From: Dyadobacter sp. SG02
GTDB taxonomy: Bacteria > Bacteroidota > Bacteroidia > Cytophagales > Spirosomataceae
Length of the DNA stretch: 64,000 nucleotides
Direction: 5' to 3'
Assembly: GCF_900109045.1 (NCBI RefSeq)
Contig: NZ_FNYL01000015.1
Span: 62,001 to 126,000, forward strand
Below the pieces are notes generated by a model, which saw nothing but the letters and a program-made list of their open reading frames with translations, did no database searches and had not been told where the DNA came from. How positions within the stretch are numbered: position 1 is the stretch's first letter; each line of letters begins with the position of its first letter. The position numbers and the translations under genes are program-made. This document shows positions 42,878 through 52,108 of the stretch, piece by piece.

Positions 42878-44428
42878 TTATGGGTTAATTAAAATCCTTG
42901 AAATCGTATCGGCCGAGCCCACTCTTTTGCCATTCACAAATACCTGCAAGCCTTTGCCTTTTTTATAATGGCTGCCGTCGCGGTCCCAGAGAATGGTGAG
43001 GCGCTTGCCGTGGTAATGCACGTCGTCGAGACAAAACCAGTCCCATTTATCGTCCGGCAGGAGCGGGTTAACTTCGATCACCTCGTCAGCACGCGGGCGC
43101 AGACCCACGAGGCCGGTGATGATCAGGTCGTTGAATGTCGAATGATTATAGTAGCGGCTCCGTTCCTGGTCGCCCTTGAGCCAGTAGCCGGTCTTTTCGT
43201 CCAAATACTCCCCGACATACGGCTTGCCGCGGTAATACTGCGATTCCACATACTTTTCCAGCAATCCAAAATAGGTCGTATCCGCCACCACTTCCGGCTT
43301 GGGCGCATTCAGGCGGTTGGCCAGGCCGGTCAACGTCTGCGCGGTCGCGAATGGCCACACAGCGCCGTCCCACTCGCATTGGCAGCAGCCGTGCGTGCGG
43401 AACCCGGGATGCCTCCGCTCGGCGGTAGTGAGGCCGAATGGCGCATTAAAACCTTTTGGGTCAAACACTTGCTTCCAGGCCGCATCGTACTTCTCGTCGG
43501 GCAAATTGAAATACCACGGCACAAACCCGATCGCTTCCTTCACTCCGGCAAAAGGGCCTTTACCACGTTTCTTTACTGTTTCAAAAAAGGCACTATCCGC
43601 ATTCCATAACTTACTATCGATCAATCGCTTCAAAGTATCCGCCTTGCTTTCGTAAAGTCCGGCCATGGCCTGGTCGCCCTTCAATGCGGCAATGGCCGAA
43701 AGCGCTTTGGCATTGCCGTACATATAACTGTTGATCGTCGGGCGTGCATTCTGCTCGCGGCGACCACCGCTAAGCGACTCTTCCATGCCGTCCTTCACAT
43801 CGGTCTGCCAGAAAAGCCCGCTTTCGGTTCGACGGTCTTTTTCCCAGGCTTTGTATTCCGAATCCAGGTCGGGCAGCATATCGAGCAGAAAAGCCTTGTC
43901 CTGGGTCACTTTGTAGCGGTTGTAGAGCGCGTCAGCTGTCCAGCTGCTGAAATTCAACAGTTTTTTCATACGCGCACCGTCGTTCCCCCGGAACCACACG
44001 TGCACATTGTCGTTCAGATAGCGCTGATCGTGCAGCCAACGGCCTTCGTAAATGTGATGGCCGAGGGCGCAACTGATCATATTGTATTTATCTGCATAAT
44101 TCCTGTCGACGAGAAATTCGGTGATTACAAAGCCCTGCGGCGTGTTGTGAATGTGCTTCCGGTAAGTCCACCAGCGGTAGTAATAAATCTCCCGAAAATT
44201 ATCCTGCGGACAATCGAACAACGGCACATTAGCCTTCATCCACTCCCACGACTGCGCATTCGGAATCGCATTCACCTTGTTTTCATCCTCCATGCGGTTG
44301 AAATACACCACATGGTGCCGGTAATCCTCCGCTTTCAAAACGGAAGGTCCCGCCGCTTTTCGCGCACAGCCTGTCAGCCCCGCGAGGCCGACACATATCA
44401 AGCCAAAACCAATTTTTAAATTCCTCAT
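42878..44428 (-). CDS. Six-hairpin glycosidase-like lipoprotein (mannosylglycerate-hydrolase-type domain)
   Basis: About 516 residues from the ATG at 44428; lipobox LAGLTGC gives a lipoprotein. (alpha/alpha)6 barrel of the MGH1/GH63-like type: IYYYRWWTYRKHIHNTPQGFVITEFL, YNMISCALGHHIYEGRWLHD, DVKDGMEESLSGGRREQNARPTINSYMYGNAKAL and CQCEWDGAVWPFATAQTL. The D-G-x-E-x-S and EWDG segments are the likely catalytic acids. The start overlaps the stop of the upstream beta-helix gene by 4 bp. Substrate unknown; related members act on glucosyl- or arabinosyl-glycerate type or pectin side-chain linkages. Confidence 0.78.
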   Translation of the reverse strand: MRNLKIGFGLICVGLAGLTGCARKAAGPSVLKAEDYRHHVVYFNRMEDENKVNAIPNAQSWEWMKANVPLFDCPQDNFREIYYYRWWTYRKHIHNTPQGFVITEFLVDRNYADKYNMISCALGHHIYEGRWLHDQRYLNDNVHVWFRGNDGARMKKLLNFSSWTADALYNRYKVTQDKAFLLDMLPDLDSEYKAWEKDRRTESGLFWQTDVKDGMEESLSGGRREQNARPTINSYMYGNAKALSAIAALKGDQAMAGLYESKADTLKRLIDSKLWNADSAFFETVKKRGKGPFAGVKEAIGFVPWYFNLPDEKYDAAWKQVFDPKGFNAPFGLTTAERRHPGFRTHGCCQCEWDGAVWPFATAQTLTGLANRLNAPKPEVVADTTYFGLLEKYVESQYYRGKPYVGEYLDEKTGYWLKGDQERSRYYNHSTFNDLIITGLVGLRPRADEVIEVNPLLPDDKWDWFCLDDVHYHGKRLTILWDRDGSHYKKGKGLQVFVNGKRVGSADTISRILINP

Positions 44429-47400
44429 CCCTTTTTCGAAAACCAATAGATAACCGGGCCTGCCTCTTTGGAAGACAGTGAAACCATTTTTCCTCCTTTA
44501 ATTTTTTCAGATTTACCTAAAACTGCACCCGTTCGTGCATCGATACGCTGTAATTGATAATTACCATTGAACTGCGTCAGATCCGCTTGCACTTCCCCGT
44601 TCGCCTCCTGATAAATGATCAAGCCCTCTCTTGTTTGGGCTAAAATATAACGCCCTTTCATCTCCACAGGCTGCATTGCGGAGGCCGCTTCGAGAAACGG
44701 CTTCGGCAAAGGCGGTACCGCACTCACCGAACCACCGGCCAGCAACACCGCCCAGGCATTTTGCTCGGCACCGTTGGCATTGTAAAGCACAGCCTTTTCA
44801 GGGAATTTCTTTTTGTATTCCAAAACGGCACTGTACACCGAATTAAACGACACTTTACCAACTTTCTGAATACGTGCATGCTGTCGCGGGGCGAGGTTTT
44901 TGCCTCCTTCCGGCGCATAATCGCTGCCATTTTCGCGGCGATGCCAGTAGCGTATATCGATAATATCAACCAACGCGGCATATTTAGGATCGGCCAGGAT
45001 CGCGTCCTGCACGTCTTTGGTAGTACTCAATGCGACCAGCACGTTCTTACCCTTCTCCCGCTCCCATTCACCGATCACATCCAGCCAGAACTGCACAAAT
45101 TGCAGCGGCCCGGTATACTCCGCACTAATAAACTGAATGACACCACTTTGACCGACGAAATTATGGAGACATTGACGAATATAGGCCCGGTGTAATGCCT
45201 TCCGCTCCGCATTGCCGATGTCGTAAAATTGATCGGCGACGAAAATCCGCTTGTCGCCCGCGTAAGGCGGCGGCTCGGGGAAGCCCGTGTGGTTGATATT
45301 GTTGGCAGTCCGCCACGGGAAATCCGCGTAATGCGCGCCGGCTTCGAGGATATTGTGCTGGAAATAGTTTTGGTGGTACAACAAAAGCCCTTTCTGATCG
45401 GCCAACGTCACGAACTCGCGCAGGCGGTTCCAGTACCATTCATTATAATGCTGCAAATCGTATTTGCTGAGGTCGTCCCAGGCGGCATCTTTGCCGCTTC
45501 GGGCAAACGGTTGCTCGTAAAACGGCGGCCAGGTTTCGCCGTCGATCCGACGGATGCGCTCATGATCGTCGCGGCGGCGGTCGTACCAAAGACCGTAATT
45601 ATGATCCACGACGGTGATGTGCCGCGCTTGCAGCGAGTCGGTCATTTCCGGAAGATCGTCGGTAAAGCCCCTGCCGACACGCCCGGGCACGTAGCGGGTA
45701 ATGTGCGGCTTTGCCGCGCTCACGTCGTGCGGACGGATGCTCCCGCGCCACCAGGGTACTTCGTGCCGCGCACCGGTAACGAGTTCGTTCCCGCGCACCA
45801 GTCGCCCATTGCGGATAGTTAATGCCGGGGGTGTGTTAGTGTTTTGGGTTGGGTTAAAATTGATTTCATCGATGGATTTGACTGCACCGCGGGCTGCGGG
45901 AACGGTCCCTGTAATTGGATTACGCTGCACAGCCTGATCGATCCAGTCGGTCAATAAAACGGCGGGCTGATGCGAACCCGTGACCAATGCGGCGGCCTGT
46001 TCGAGGCTGGGGCTGCTGGATGCTTCCGTTTCTTTGGGCGCCAGAAACGCTTTGGCCAGAACCTGCTTGCCTAACCGGTCGGCCAATTGCGCGAAATAGA
46101 GGCTGCGCGGCTGGATATGCTCATTGACATTCTCCCAAAAGCCATCACCCGCAAAGGCAGCCCACGCCCCGAACGCAAAGTTCTGCGTCCCCGGTGGGGC
46201 GAAATTCTCGATCCGCGACGCCGAGCATTGCCAGAACACCGAATTAGCGGCCGTCCACCCGGCCCCCTGACCGTCCTGGCCCCGGTTTTTAAAACTCAAT
46301 GCATTCCCATCGACATTCACTATATCAAACAATACGCCGGAAGCCCAGCTGTCGATGGCCCCGCTGAAACCGTTCGGTAAGTGTGATTCGCATTGCACAA
46401 ATGCATTCGGGCCGGGCGCGACGTAGCCCGTCGCAAAATCGTGTAACCCGTTTTCGGAATAGCAACGCAAAAAGAGCGTCTGCCCGCCCTGCGTAAAAAA
46501 CGTATTCCGCCGCTGCCCGGCGATCTCCGACACCGGTTCCAGCGACTTACAATCCTCCACGGTGACTTTGGAAGCCGATTCATAAACCGCCACCGCCGAG
46601 CCTGCCAAATGGCGAAAAGTAACCTGCCTTACCCAGGCATTTTCGATGTTTTCGAAAGTGACGCCCATCCAGCGGTGGTTTTCGTCTTTCAGGTTTTGGC
46701 TGTCAAATGTCGATTCAATACGGATGTTTTCAATTCCAACATGATTAATGCGGCCCGCCCATTGATAAGGCACCACAAACCCGCCCCCGAACTTCCCGTC
46801 CAACGCGGTAGTAACCGGCGCGTCGATCGTAATGCTGCTCCCCGAAACGGCCGTCACAGTCCGGTCCCAGGTAATGTCGCGCTGCCCCGGTTTCCAGCCA
46901 AGCCAACCGGTTTCACCGCCAAATTCCTCCATTTTCAGGCTTCTGATCCATTCACCCGTAGAAGGCCGCACAATACGGATCCGGTCGCCGATTTTCAGTG
47001 AACCGGCATTTTCAACTTCAAAACGCATTGCATTCACCGGCACATAAGGATCGGTAATGCGCAGTTTAGGTTTTAATACAACATTCTCTTCCCCCAAAAC
47101 CCGGATTACCGTCTCCCGCGTACGCCCATCGCCCAACAGTACCGTACCACCATCCCCCATTCCCATCCCACGAACAACGACACCTGACTTCCTCATGACG
47201 ATACCTGACAAAACGGAATGCGTACCCGCACCAAGCAACACTGCGCCCCGTAAACCGTTCGCATCCAAAGGCAGCCCACCCACATAGTCGATCGCCGCCT
47301 GAATGCGTGCCGTAGCATCGCCTTCGCGGGCCGCCACGGTTACGCGTATGGGCGCGTCCGGGATCGCCTGCTCGCCGGCCATGTAGCCCGCGTACGAGAA

Positions 47401-47559
47401 ATCGACAATGCGATTGCCGGGCGAATCGGGCGCATAGGCCAGCCGCCCGTCCTCGGCCAATGCCACGGGTGACGGTTTTTTAGGCTTCTTCTGGCCAAAA
47501 GCAATGGGTACCAAAAGAAAATACAATCCTGTCAGCGACAGGATCGTATCGAATTTCAT
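44425..47559 (-). CDS. Large exported right-handed beta-helix protein with C-terminal DUF6298-like domain
   Basis: About 1044 residues from the ATG at 47559 (signal peptide LTGLYFLLVPIAFGQ). Residues about 60-520 form a pectate-lyase-like parallel beta-helix (IQAAIDYVGGLP, GAVLLGAGTHSV, VSGSSITIDAPV, VTVEDCKSLEPVSEI). Residues about 600-1040 read as a TIM-barrel glycosidase-like region (VVDHNYGLWYDRRRDDHERIRR, WYWNRLREFVTLADQKGLLLYHQNYFQHN, VIQFISAEYTGPLQFVQFWLDVIGEWE). I believe this is the DUF6298 architecture. Function unestablished. Between the PL1 lyase (37 bp upstream) and the six-hairpin lipoprotein (4 bp overlap), it is firmly in the operon. Confidence 0.78.
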   Translation of the reverse strand: MKFDTILSLTGLYFLLVPIAFGQKKPKKPSPVALAEDGRLAYAPDSPGNRIVDFSYAGYMAGEQAIPDAPIRVTVAAREGDATARIQAAIDYVGGLPLDANGLRGAVLLGAGTHSVLSGIVMRKSGVVVRGMGMGDGGTVLLGDGRTRETVIRVLGEENVVLKPKLRITDPYVPVNAMRFEVENAGSLKIGDRIRIVRPSTGEWIRSLKMEEFGGETGWLGWKPGQRDITWDRTVTAVSGSSITIDAPVTTALDGKFGGGFVVPYQWAGRINHVGIENIRIESTFDSQNLKDENHRWMGVTFENIENAWVRQVTFRHLAGSAVAVYESASKVTVEDCKSLEPVSEIAGQRRNTFFTQGGQTLFLRCYSENGLHDFATGYVAPGPNAFVQCESHLPNGFSGAIDSWASGVLFDIVNVDGNALSFKNRGQDGQGAGWTAANSVFWQCSASRIENFAPPGTQNFAFGAWAAFAGDGFWENVNEHIQPRSLYFAQLADRLGKQVLAKAFLAPKETEASSSPSLEQAAALVTGSHQPAVLLTDWIDQAVQRNPITGTVPAARGAVKSIDEINFNPTQNTNTPPALTIRNGRLVRGNELVTGARHEVPWWRGSIRPHDVSAAKPHITRYVPGRVGRGFTDDLPEMTDSLQARHITVVDHNYGLWYDRRRDDHERIRRIDGETWPPFYEQPFARSGKDAAWDDLSKYDLQHYNEWYWNRLREFVTLADQKGLLLYHQNYFQHNILEAGAHYADFPWRTANNINHTGFPEPPPYAGDKRIFVADQFYDIGNAERKALHRAYIRQCLHNFVGQSGVIQFISAEYTGPLQFVQFWLDVIGEWEREKGKNVLVALSTTKDVQDAILADPKYAALVDIIDIRYWHRRENGSDYAPEGGKNLAPRQHARIQKVGKVSFNSVYSAVLEYKKKFPEKAVLYNANGAEQNAWAVLLAGGSVSAVPPLPKPFLEAASAMQPVEMKGRYILAQTREGLIIYQEANGEVQADLTQFNGNYQLQRIDARTGAVLGKSEKIKGGKMVSLSSKEAGPVIYWFSKKG

Positions 47560-47596
47560 CACCTTAACCAAGTATCTCAGTCTGTCCAAAGCAATA

Positions 47597-49294
47597 CTAT
47601 TTTTGGCCCGGCGCGCCTTTCAGCGAAGCCAGGGTATCATGGTTGTTTTTAGGGTTTTTCCAATCCATTTTCTTCTTCGGATCGATGCCGTTGATGAACT
47701 TCTCGATATTGGAATAACCATCCCCGCTCATGTCTTTCCGCGCATCCGACGGGTCTTTCGGGTTCAGGCCGTATTTGACCTCCCAGTCGTTCGGCATACC
47801 GTCATCGTCGGAATCGGGGTACGGGATTCCTTTGTATTCAGGGTAACCTCCTACCTGCGAAATGTCGGTGATAATGCCGTTTTTGTACGAATCGATCGGC
47901 AAGCGACGGTGCTCGAACTGCTTCTCCGGCAATTTTACATTATCCAGCGGATTGATCTTTCCTGTACGTACCTGCGTGGTCACGCGCGCATCCACGGGGT
48001 CGCGGCGCGGGAGCGTGGCGCCCGCATTCGCGATCACGTAATCGAACGATTCTTTTGCGCTCATGATCGGAAATGCCGGCATCGGAAGCGGTTCGTGCCA
48101 TTTGATATTGTCGGTGTATTTGCCCGCATTCGCATGATCTTCCACCTGCACGCCGCCGTCCCAGTTGTTTTTGGTAACCTTGTCGTAGCCTTCCATGATA
48201 TTTCCATTCACGTAAGCACGTCCGTAAACCTGGTATTTCAGCTTGCTGCGGCCCGCTTCCGGTTTCAGAATGCGGTAGCCAATCGGCGAATCCTTCGGTG
48301 TTTCGGGGCCCGGTTTGAAATAGTTGTTTACGATATTGTACATCGCCCGGTAATCGCCGCCGTCGATGGAACGGTGCACCCAATTGAACACCACATTGTT
48401 TACAAAATTGAATATCCCGAACCAGCCGATCGACGGGTTACGCCCCGCGTTGTTCGCCCAGAGATTACGCATGAACGTACAGTTCTCGCCGCCTAATGTG
48501 CTGCCGAATGCGTGGTTCCAGGTATCGAGCGTTTCGGAGAAAATCGAGTTCTGAATGGTAATGTTCACGGTCGGAAGCTTCTGCTCCTGCGCGCCGGTGC
48601 TGTCGTTGTACATATGCCGGTACATCGACATATTTTCGTCCAACCCCCAGCTCGCCGATACGTGGTCGATCATAATGTTTCCGATCGGGTTCCCACCAAT
48701 GGAATCGTCGCGACGGCCCACGAAAGTTTCGCCCCGGCGGAAACGCATATGGCGGATCACGACATCGTGCGTGTTGATCCAAACACTCTCACCTGCCACG
48801 CAAACGCCGTCGCCCGGGGCAGTCTGGCCCGCAATCGTAACATAAGGCGCCCGGATAATGAGCGGTGTTTTCAGACGGATAATACCGGCCACATTGAACA
48901 CGATAATGCGCGCCCCACCCTTCTCACAAGCATCGCGCAATGTTCCCGGACCGCTGTCCGCCAGGCTTTTGACCACATAAACCTGCCCGCCGCGGCCACC
49001 AAAACTGAATGCACCGCCACCTTCCGCGCCCGGAAACGCCGGAATATCGGACTGCGGCAAATCCACCGGCCGCGCCGCCCAGGGAATGTAGGGCTTGCCC
49101 TTCTTCGCCTCTGCTTCAATGACAGGCAGTGCCTTTTGCCAGGCGATTTCGGATTTGCGTTCAGCCTCAGCGAGGAGCGAATCGCTCGTTTTTTTGGCGG
49201 CGGCAGGGATTTTCGGGTACTGCGCGACGGCGGCTGTGCTTAAAAGCAGGCCTGCCAGGGCCAAATGAATGGAATGTTTAGGAATGGATGTCAT
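47597..49294 (-). CDS. Pectate lyase-like protein (PL1 family) with C-terminal calcium-type repeats
   Basis: About 565 residues from the ATG at 49294; the frame runs further upstream but only into repeat DNA. Signal peptide LALAGLLLSTAAVAQ. Parallel beta-helix of the pectate lyase type: IPAFPGAEGGGAFSFGGRGG, TLRDACEKGGARIIVFNVAG, VTIAGQTAPGDGVCVAGES, VIRHMRFRRGE and IMIDHVSASWGLDENMSMY, i.e. PL1. The C-terminus carries PDSDDDGMPNDWEVKYGLNP and DMSGDGYSNIEKFINGIDP, thrombospondin-3/dockerin-like calcium loops. Expected role: beta-elimination of (pectic) galacturonan. Its promoter-distal position behind the repeat array may lower its level relative to susCD. Confidence 0.9.
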   Translation of the reverse strand: MTSIPKHSIHLALAGLLLSTAAVAQYPKIPAAAKKTSDSLLAEAERKSEIAWQKALPVIEAEAKKGKPYIPWAARPVDLPQSDIPAFPGAEGGGAFSFGGRGGQVYVVKSLADSGPGTLRDACEKGGARIIVFNVAGIIRLKTPLIIRAPYVTIAGQTAPGDGVCVAGESVWINTHDVVIRHMRFRRGETFVGRRDDSIGGNPIGNIMIDHVSASWGLDENMSMYRHMYNDSTGAQEQKLPTVNITIQNSIFSETLDTWNHAFGSTLGGENCTFMRNLWANNAGRNPSIGWFGIFNFVNNVVFNWVHRSIDGGDYRAMYNIVNNYFKPGPETPKDSPIGYRILKPEAGRSKLKYQVYGRAYVNGNIMEGYDKVTKNNWDGGVQVEDHANAGKYTDNIKWHEPLPMPAFPIMSAKESFDYVIANAGATLPRRDPVDARVTTQVRTGKINPLDNVKLPEKQFEHRRLPIDSYKNGIITDISQVGGYPEYKGIPYPDSDDDGMPNDWEVKYGLNPKDPSDARKDMSGDGYSNIEKFINGIDPKKKMDWKNPKNNHDTLASLKGAPGQK

Positions 49295-49320
49295 ATTATT
49301 AAATGCGTTGTTTTTTGCTG

Positions 49321-50037
49321 TACAAATGTTACGGTGCATTGCACCTACAAATCTTTTGGTGCGCTGCACCGTGGCATTGGTTGATGATCGTTTACAAATA
49401 TTTCGGCGCCTACAAATCTTTTGGTGCGCGGTGCCATGGCATTGGTTGATGATCGTTCACAAATGTTGCGGTGCCTACAAATCTTTTGGTGCGCTGCACC
49501 TACAAATATTGCGGTGCGCTGCACCTTGGTATTGGTTGATGATCGTCTACAAATATTGCGGTGCCGACAAATCTTTTGGTGCGCTGCACCTTGGCATTGT
49601 TTGATGATCGTACACAAATGTTACGGTGCCTACAAATCTTTTGGTGCGCTGCACCTTGGCATTGGTTGATGATCGTTCACAAACGTTTCGGCGCCTACAA
49701 ATCTTTTGGTGCTCTGCACCGTGGCATTGGTTGATGATCGTTCACAAATATTTCGGCGCCTACAAATCTTTTGGTTCGCTGCACCTACAAATCTTTCGGT
49801 GCTCTGCACCTTGGCATTGGTTGATGATCGTCTACAAATATTGCGGTGCCGACAAATCTTTTGGTGCGCTGCACCTTGGCATTGGTTGATGATCGTTCAC
49901 AAATGTTGCGTTGCCGACAAATCTTTTGGTGCGCTGCACCTTGGCATTGATTGATGATCGTTCACAAATATTGCGGCACCTACAAATCTTTTGGTGCGCT
50001 GCACCTTGGCATTGATTTGATTACCATGTTCTTACAA
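49321..50037. repeat. Tandem repeat array, 65-bp period with 25-bp half units (hairpin-forming)
   Basis: Twelve copies of a 25-bp core, (T/G)ACAAATCTTTT-GGTGCGCTGCACC, start at 49346, 49411, 49476, 49501, 49566, 49631, 49696, 49761, 49786, 49851, 49916 and 49981. The distance is exactly 65 bp, except for two places where an extra 25-bp core is inserted. The remaining 40 bp (TTGGCATTGGTTGATGATCG..., then a second ACAAATnTTnCGGTGCC arm) is nearly constant too. GGTGC-GCT-GCACC forms a 5-bp stem. It lies between susD and the PL1 gene, inside a single operon on the minus strand. No coding capacity: 65 is not a multiple of three and the apparent ORFs change frame every unit. Confidence 0.95.
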
Positions 50038-50090
50038 ATATTTCGCTACGCTGCGCCCTGCATTGGTTGATTATGTTATTCCCGCAAATA

Positions 50091-50290
50091 TTACGATGCT
50101 GCACCATCACTGGGTAGGCGCAGAGCGCCGCAATATTTGTAGCAGGTGTAGAACACCCGGATAATTGTAGGTGCAGAGCACCGTAATATTTGTAGGCACC
50201 GTAATATTTGTAGACCACCGTAATATTTGTGAATCCGGGCGCCGTAATATTTGTGAACCCGGGCGCCGTGATTATTGTGAACCTGGGCGA
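50091..50290. repeat. Degenerate and inverted copies of the same repeat
   Basis: From about 50110 the motif runs in the opposite direction: GGCGCAGAGCGCCGCAATATTTGTAG, GGTGCAGAGCACCGTAATATTTGTAG and shortened forms (CACCGTAATATTTGTAG, GGGCGCCGTAATATTTGTG) at about 17-33-bp spacing. The whole 49.3-50.3 kb region is therefore two head-to-head arms that could pair with each other. The segment 50038-50090 between the arms contains one more partial unit (CTTACAAATATTTCGCTACGCTGCGCC). Confidence 0.85.
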
Positions 50291-50346
50291 CGTGATGATT
50301 GCATGCGTACACATCGCCATAACGGTCGCCAAATTGGCATTTTAAA

Positions 50347-52095
50347 TCATTTCAATGGATCAAACGTGCCGGACGGCCAACCGATATTTTGTTCGAGCCT
50401 TGGATTATTGGTCAATGCCTGCTGCGGGATCGCGAAGAAATAGTATTCCGGTTTCCAGCTCACAAGGTATTTGGTATCCAGCTTTTTAGGTACGATTTCC
50501 AGGTAATTTTTGTAAACAGAATCGAGGTTCATAACGTCGCGGCGTGTTGCGAAATCTTCGGGGGCCGATGCTTTCAGGTTGATCGTCACCCCGTTGCGGC
50601 TTTTGCCATTCAAGACGGTTTCAAATTTCTTCCAGCGGCGCAGGTCGTAAAAGCGCTTTCCTTCGAATGCCAGTTCCACTTGTCTTTCGCGTAAAATAGC
50701 TTCGAACATTTCCGCGCGGGTCATTTTGGGGTTCAATCCATAATAACCATCCGCACCCGGCTCGATACCCGCACGTTTGCGTAGCTCGGTCAGTTGGGTA
50801 TAAGCTTCATCCAGCTTGTTCACGCCGCACGCCGCTTCCGCGAAATTGAGCATTACCTCGGCATAGCGCATTTCGATCCAGTCGGTACCGGCATTGGCAA
50901 CGGCGCCTGGTGCGAGGTTCGGGTCGATGGCTTTGCGGCAATAGAAACCGGTGGAAGTAGCTTTCTGCTCCACGGTTTTATTGTTTACAAAATAGGTCCA
51001 TAAACGGTAGTTGGGATTGCCATTAATGGCCCAGGTTGCTCCGTTGAATGCGATGGTCTGGTTGAAACGCGGGTCACGGTTTTTGTAGAAAAGCTGTGCA
51101 TCGTAACCGGAGCCTTTTTCCTCGATATTCTTGCCGTTTTTCATCGGGAATGCCTGCGCGATTTCCCAGGTAGGCTGGTTGGAACCGCCGCCGGTACCGA
51201 GGTACGACGGGCGTGTACCATTGTCCCAGGTCATATTCTTGTTGATCTGATCGCCGACCTTGTTATTATAGCAGGTTACCCAAACAGCCTCGGGGTTATT
51301 TACCTCCTGGAACCACAAATCACTGAAACTGCTGTGGAGCTTGAAACCGTTGGCCGAAAGTATCTCAACTGCCTTTTTATTGGCGTTGTAAGCCGCCTGC
51401 CAGCGCTCGGTCATATCGGTTGGATTATGTTGCGGGCTCGCATAATGCAGGAGAATGCGGCCTTTGAAACCCGCCGCTGCACCGCTGGTAATGCGGCCCC
51501 AGTCGTTGGTATTGCCCCAGCGGGCCGGCAGATTGGCTATGCTGTAATCGAGGTCTTTCACGATAAGCGCAACGCTCTCTGAAGTGCTGCTGCGCGGAAT
51601 GGCGGCCTCTTCCTTGGCCTCCTCGCCTACGCCTTCGAGCGGTTCGAGTACCATCGGCACGCCGCCGTAAAGCTGCACGAGGTCCCAATAGCGGAAAGCG
51701 CGGAAGAACGTCACCTGCGCCATCAGGCGTTTTTGCGCATCCTCACTCAAACTCCCGTTCGGCAGCTTGGCCAGGAACTGGTTGATCGACCGAAGCTTAC
51801 CATAATTGTTGGTTGCATTCACCCCGATACCGAAATCCTGCACGGTATTCACCTGCACGGTACCTTCGAAAAACCGGCTTTCGCCGCCAATCTCGTCGGT
51901 ACATTTCAGGAAATCGCCCGTGGGCCAGGTGGGCAGATTCTGGTCATACACATAATCCACATAGCCCTTTGCCAGAAGGGTATCGTTGAAAACCTGCTCC
52001 TCGTTGAAGGCCGAAAGGTCGGTTTTGTCGAGTATATTTTCGCAGCTGGTCAATGCAAGACCGATAAATGCTGCTATTATCCAATGCTTTTTCAT
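50347..52095 (-). CDS. SusD/RagB-family glycan-binding lipoprotein
   Basis: 582 residues; lipobox IGLALTSC (Cys18). SusD features: NEEQVFNDTLLAKGYVDYVYDQNL at the N-terminus, the helix FFRAFRYWDLVQLYGGVPMVLEPL, a long insert region (180-400) with SYLGTGGGSNQPTWEIAQAF, and the RagB end RQVELAFEGKRFYDLRRWK and FFAIPQQALTNNPRLEQNIGWP. It starts 13 bp after the susC stop. Its stop is followed within about 60 bp by the repeat array. Confidence 0.95.
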   Translation of the reverse strand: MKKHWIIAAFIGLALTSCENILDKTDLSAFNEEQVFNDTLLAKGYVDYVYDQNLPTWPTGDFLKCTDEIGGESRFFEGTVQVNTVQDFGIGVNATNNYGKLRSINQFLAKLPNGSLSEDAQKRLMAQVTFFRAFRYWDLVQLYGGVPMVLEPLEGVGEEAKEEAAIPRSSTSESVALIVKDLDYSIANLPARWGNTNDWGRITSGAAAGFKGRILLHYASPQHNPTDMTERWQAAYNANKKAVEILSANGFKLHSSFSDLWFQEVNNPEAVWVTCYNNKVGDQINKNMTWDNGTRPSYLGTGGGSNQPTWEIAQAFPMKNGKNIEEKGSGYDAQLFYKNRDPRFNQTIAFNGATWAINGNPNYRLWTYFVNNKTVEQKATSTGFYCRKAIDPNLAPGAVANAGTDWIEMRYAEVMLNFAEAACGVNKLDEAYTQLTELRKRAGIEPGADGYYGLNPKMTRAEMFEAILRERQVELAFEGKRFYDLRRWKKFETVLNGKSRNGVTINLKASAPEDFATRRDVMNLDSVYKNYLEIVPKKLDTKYLVSWKPEYYFFAIPQQALTNNPRLEQNIGWPSGTFDPLK

Positions 52096-52108
52096 CGCTA
52101 TACCGATT

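Noticed and set aside
49321..50037. Several open frames on both strands across the repeat array (70-110 codons)
   Set aside because: They only translate the 65-bp repeat, whose length is not a multiple of three, so each frame changes content every unit; no start signals or domains.
49321..50290. Possible CRISPR array
   Set aside because: The segments between the 25-bp cores are nearly identical to each other, i.e. there are no unique spacers, and no cas genes are visible.
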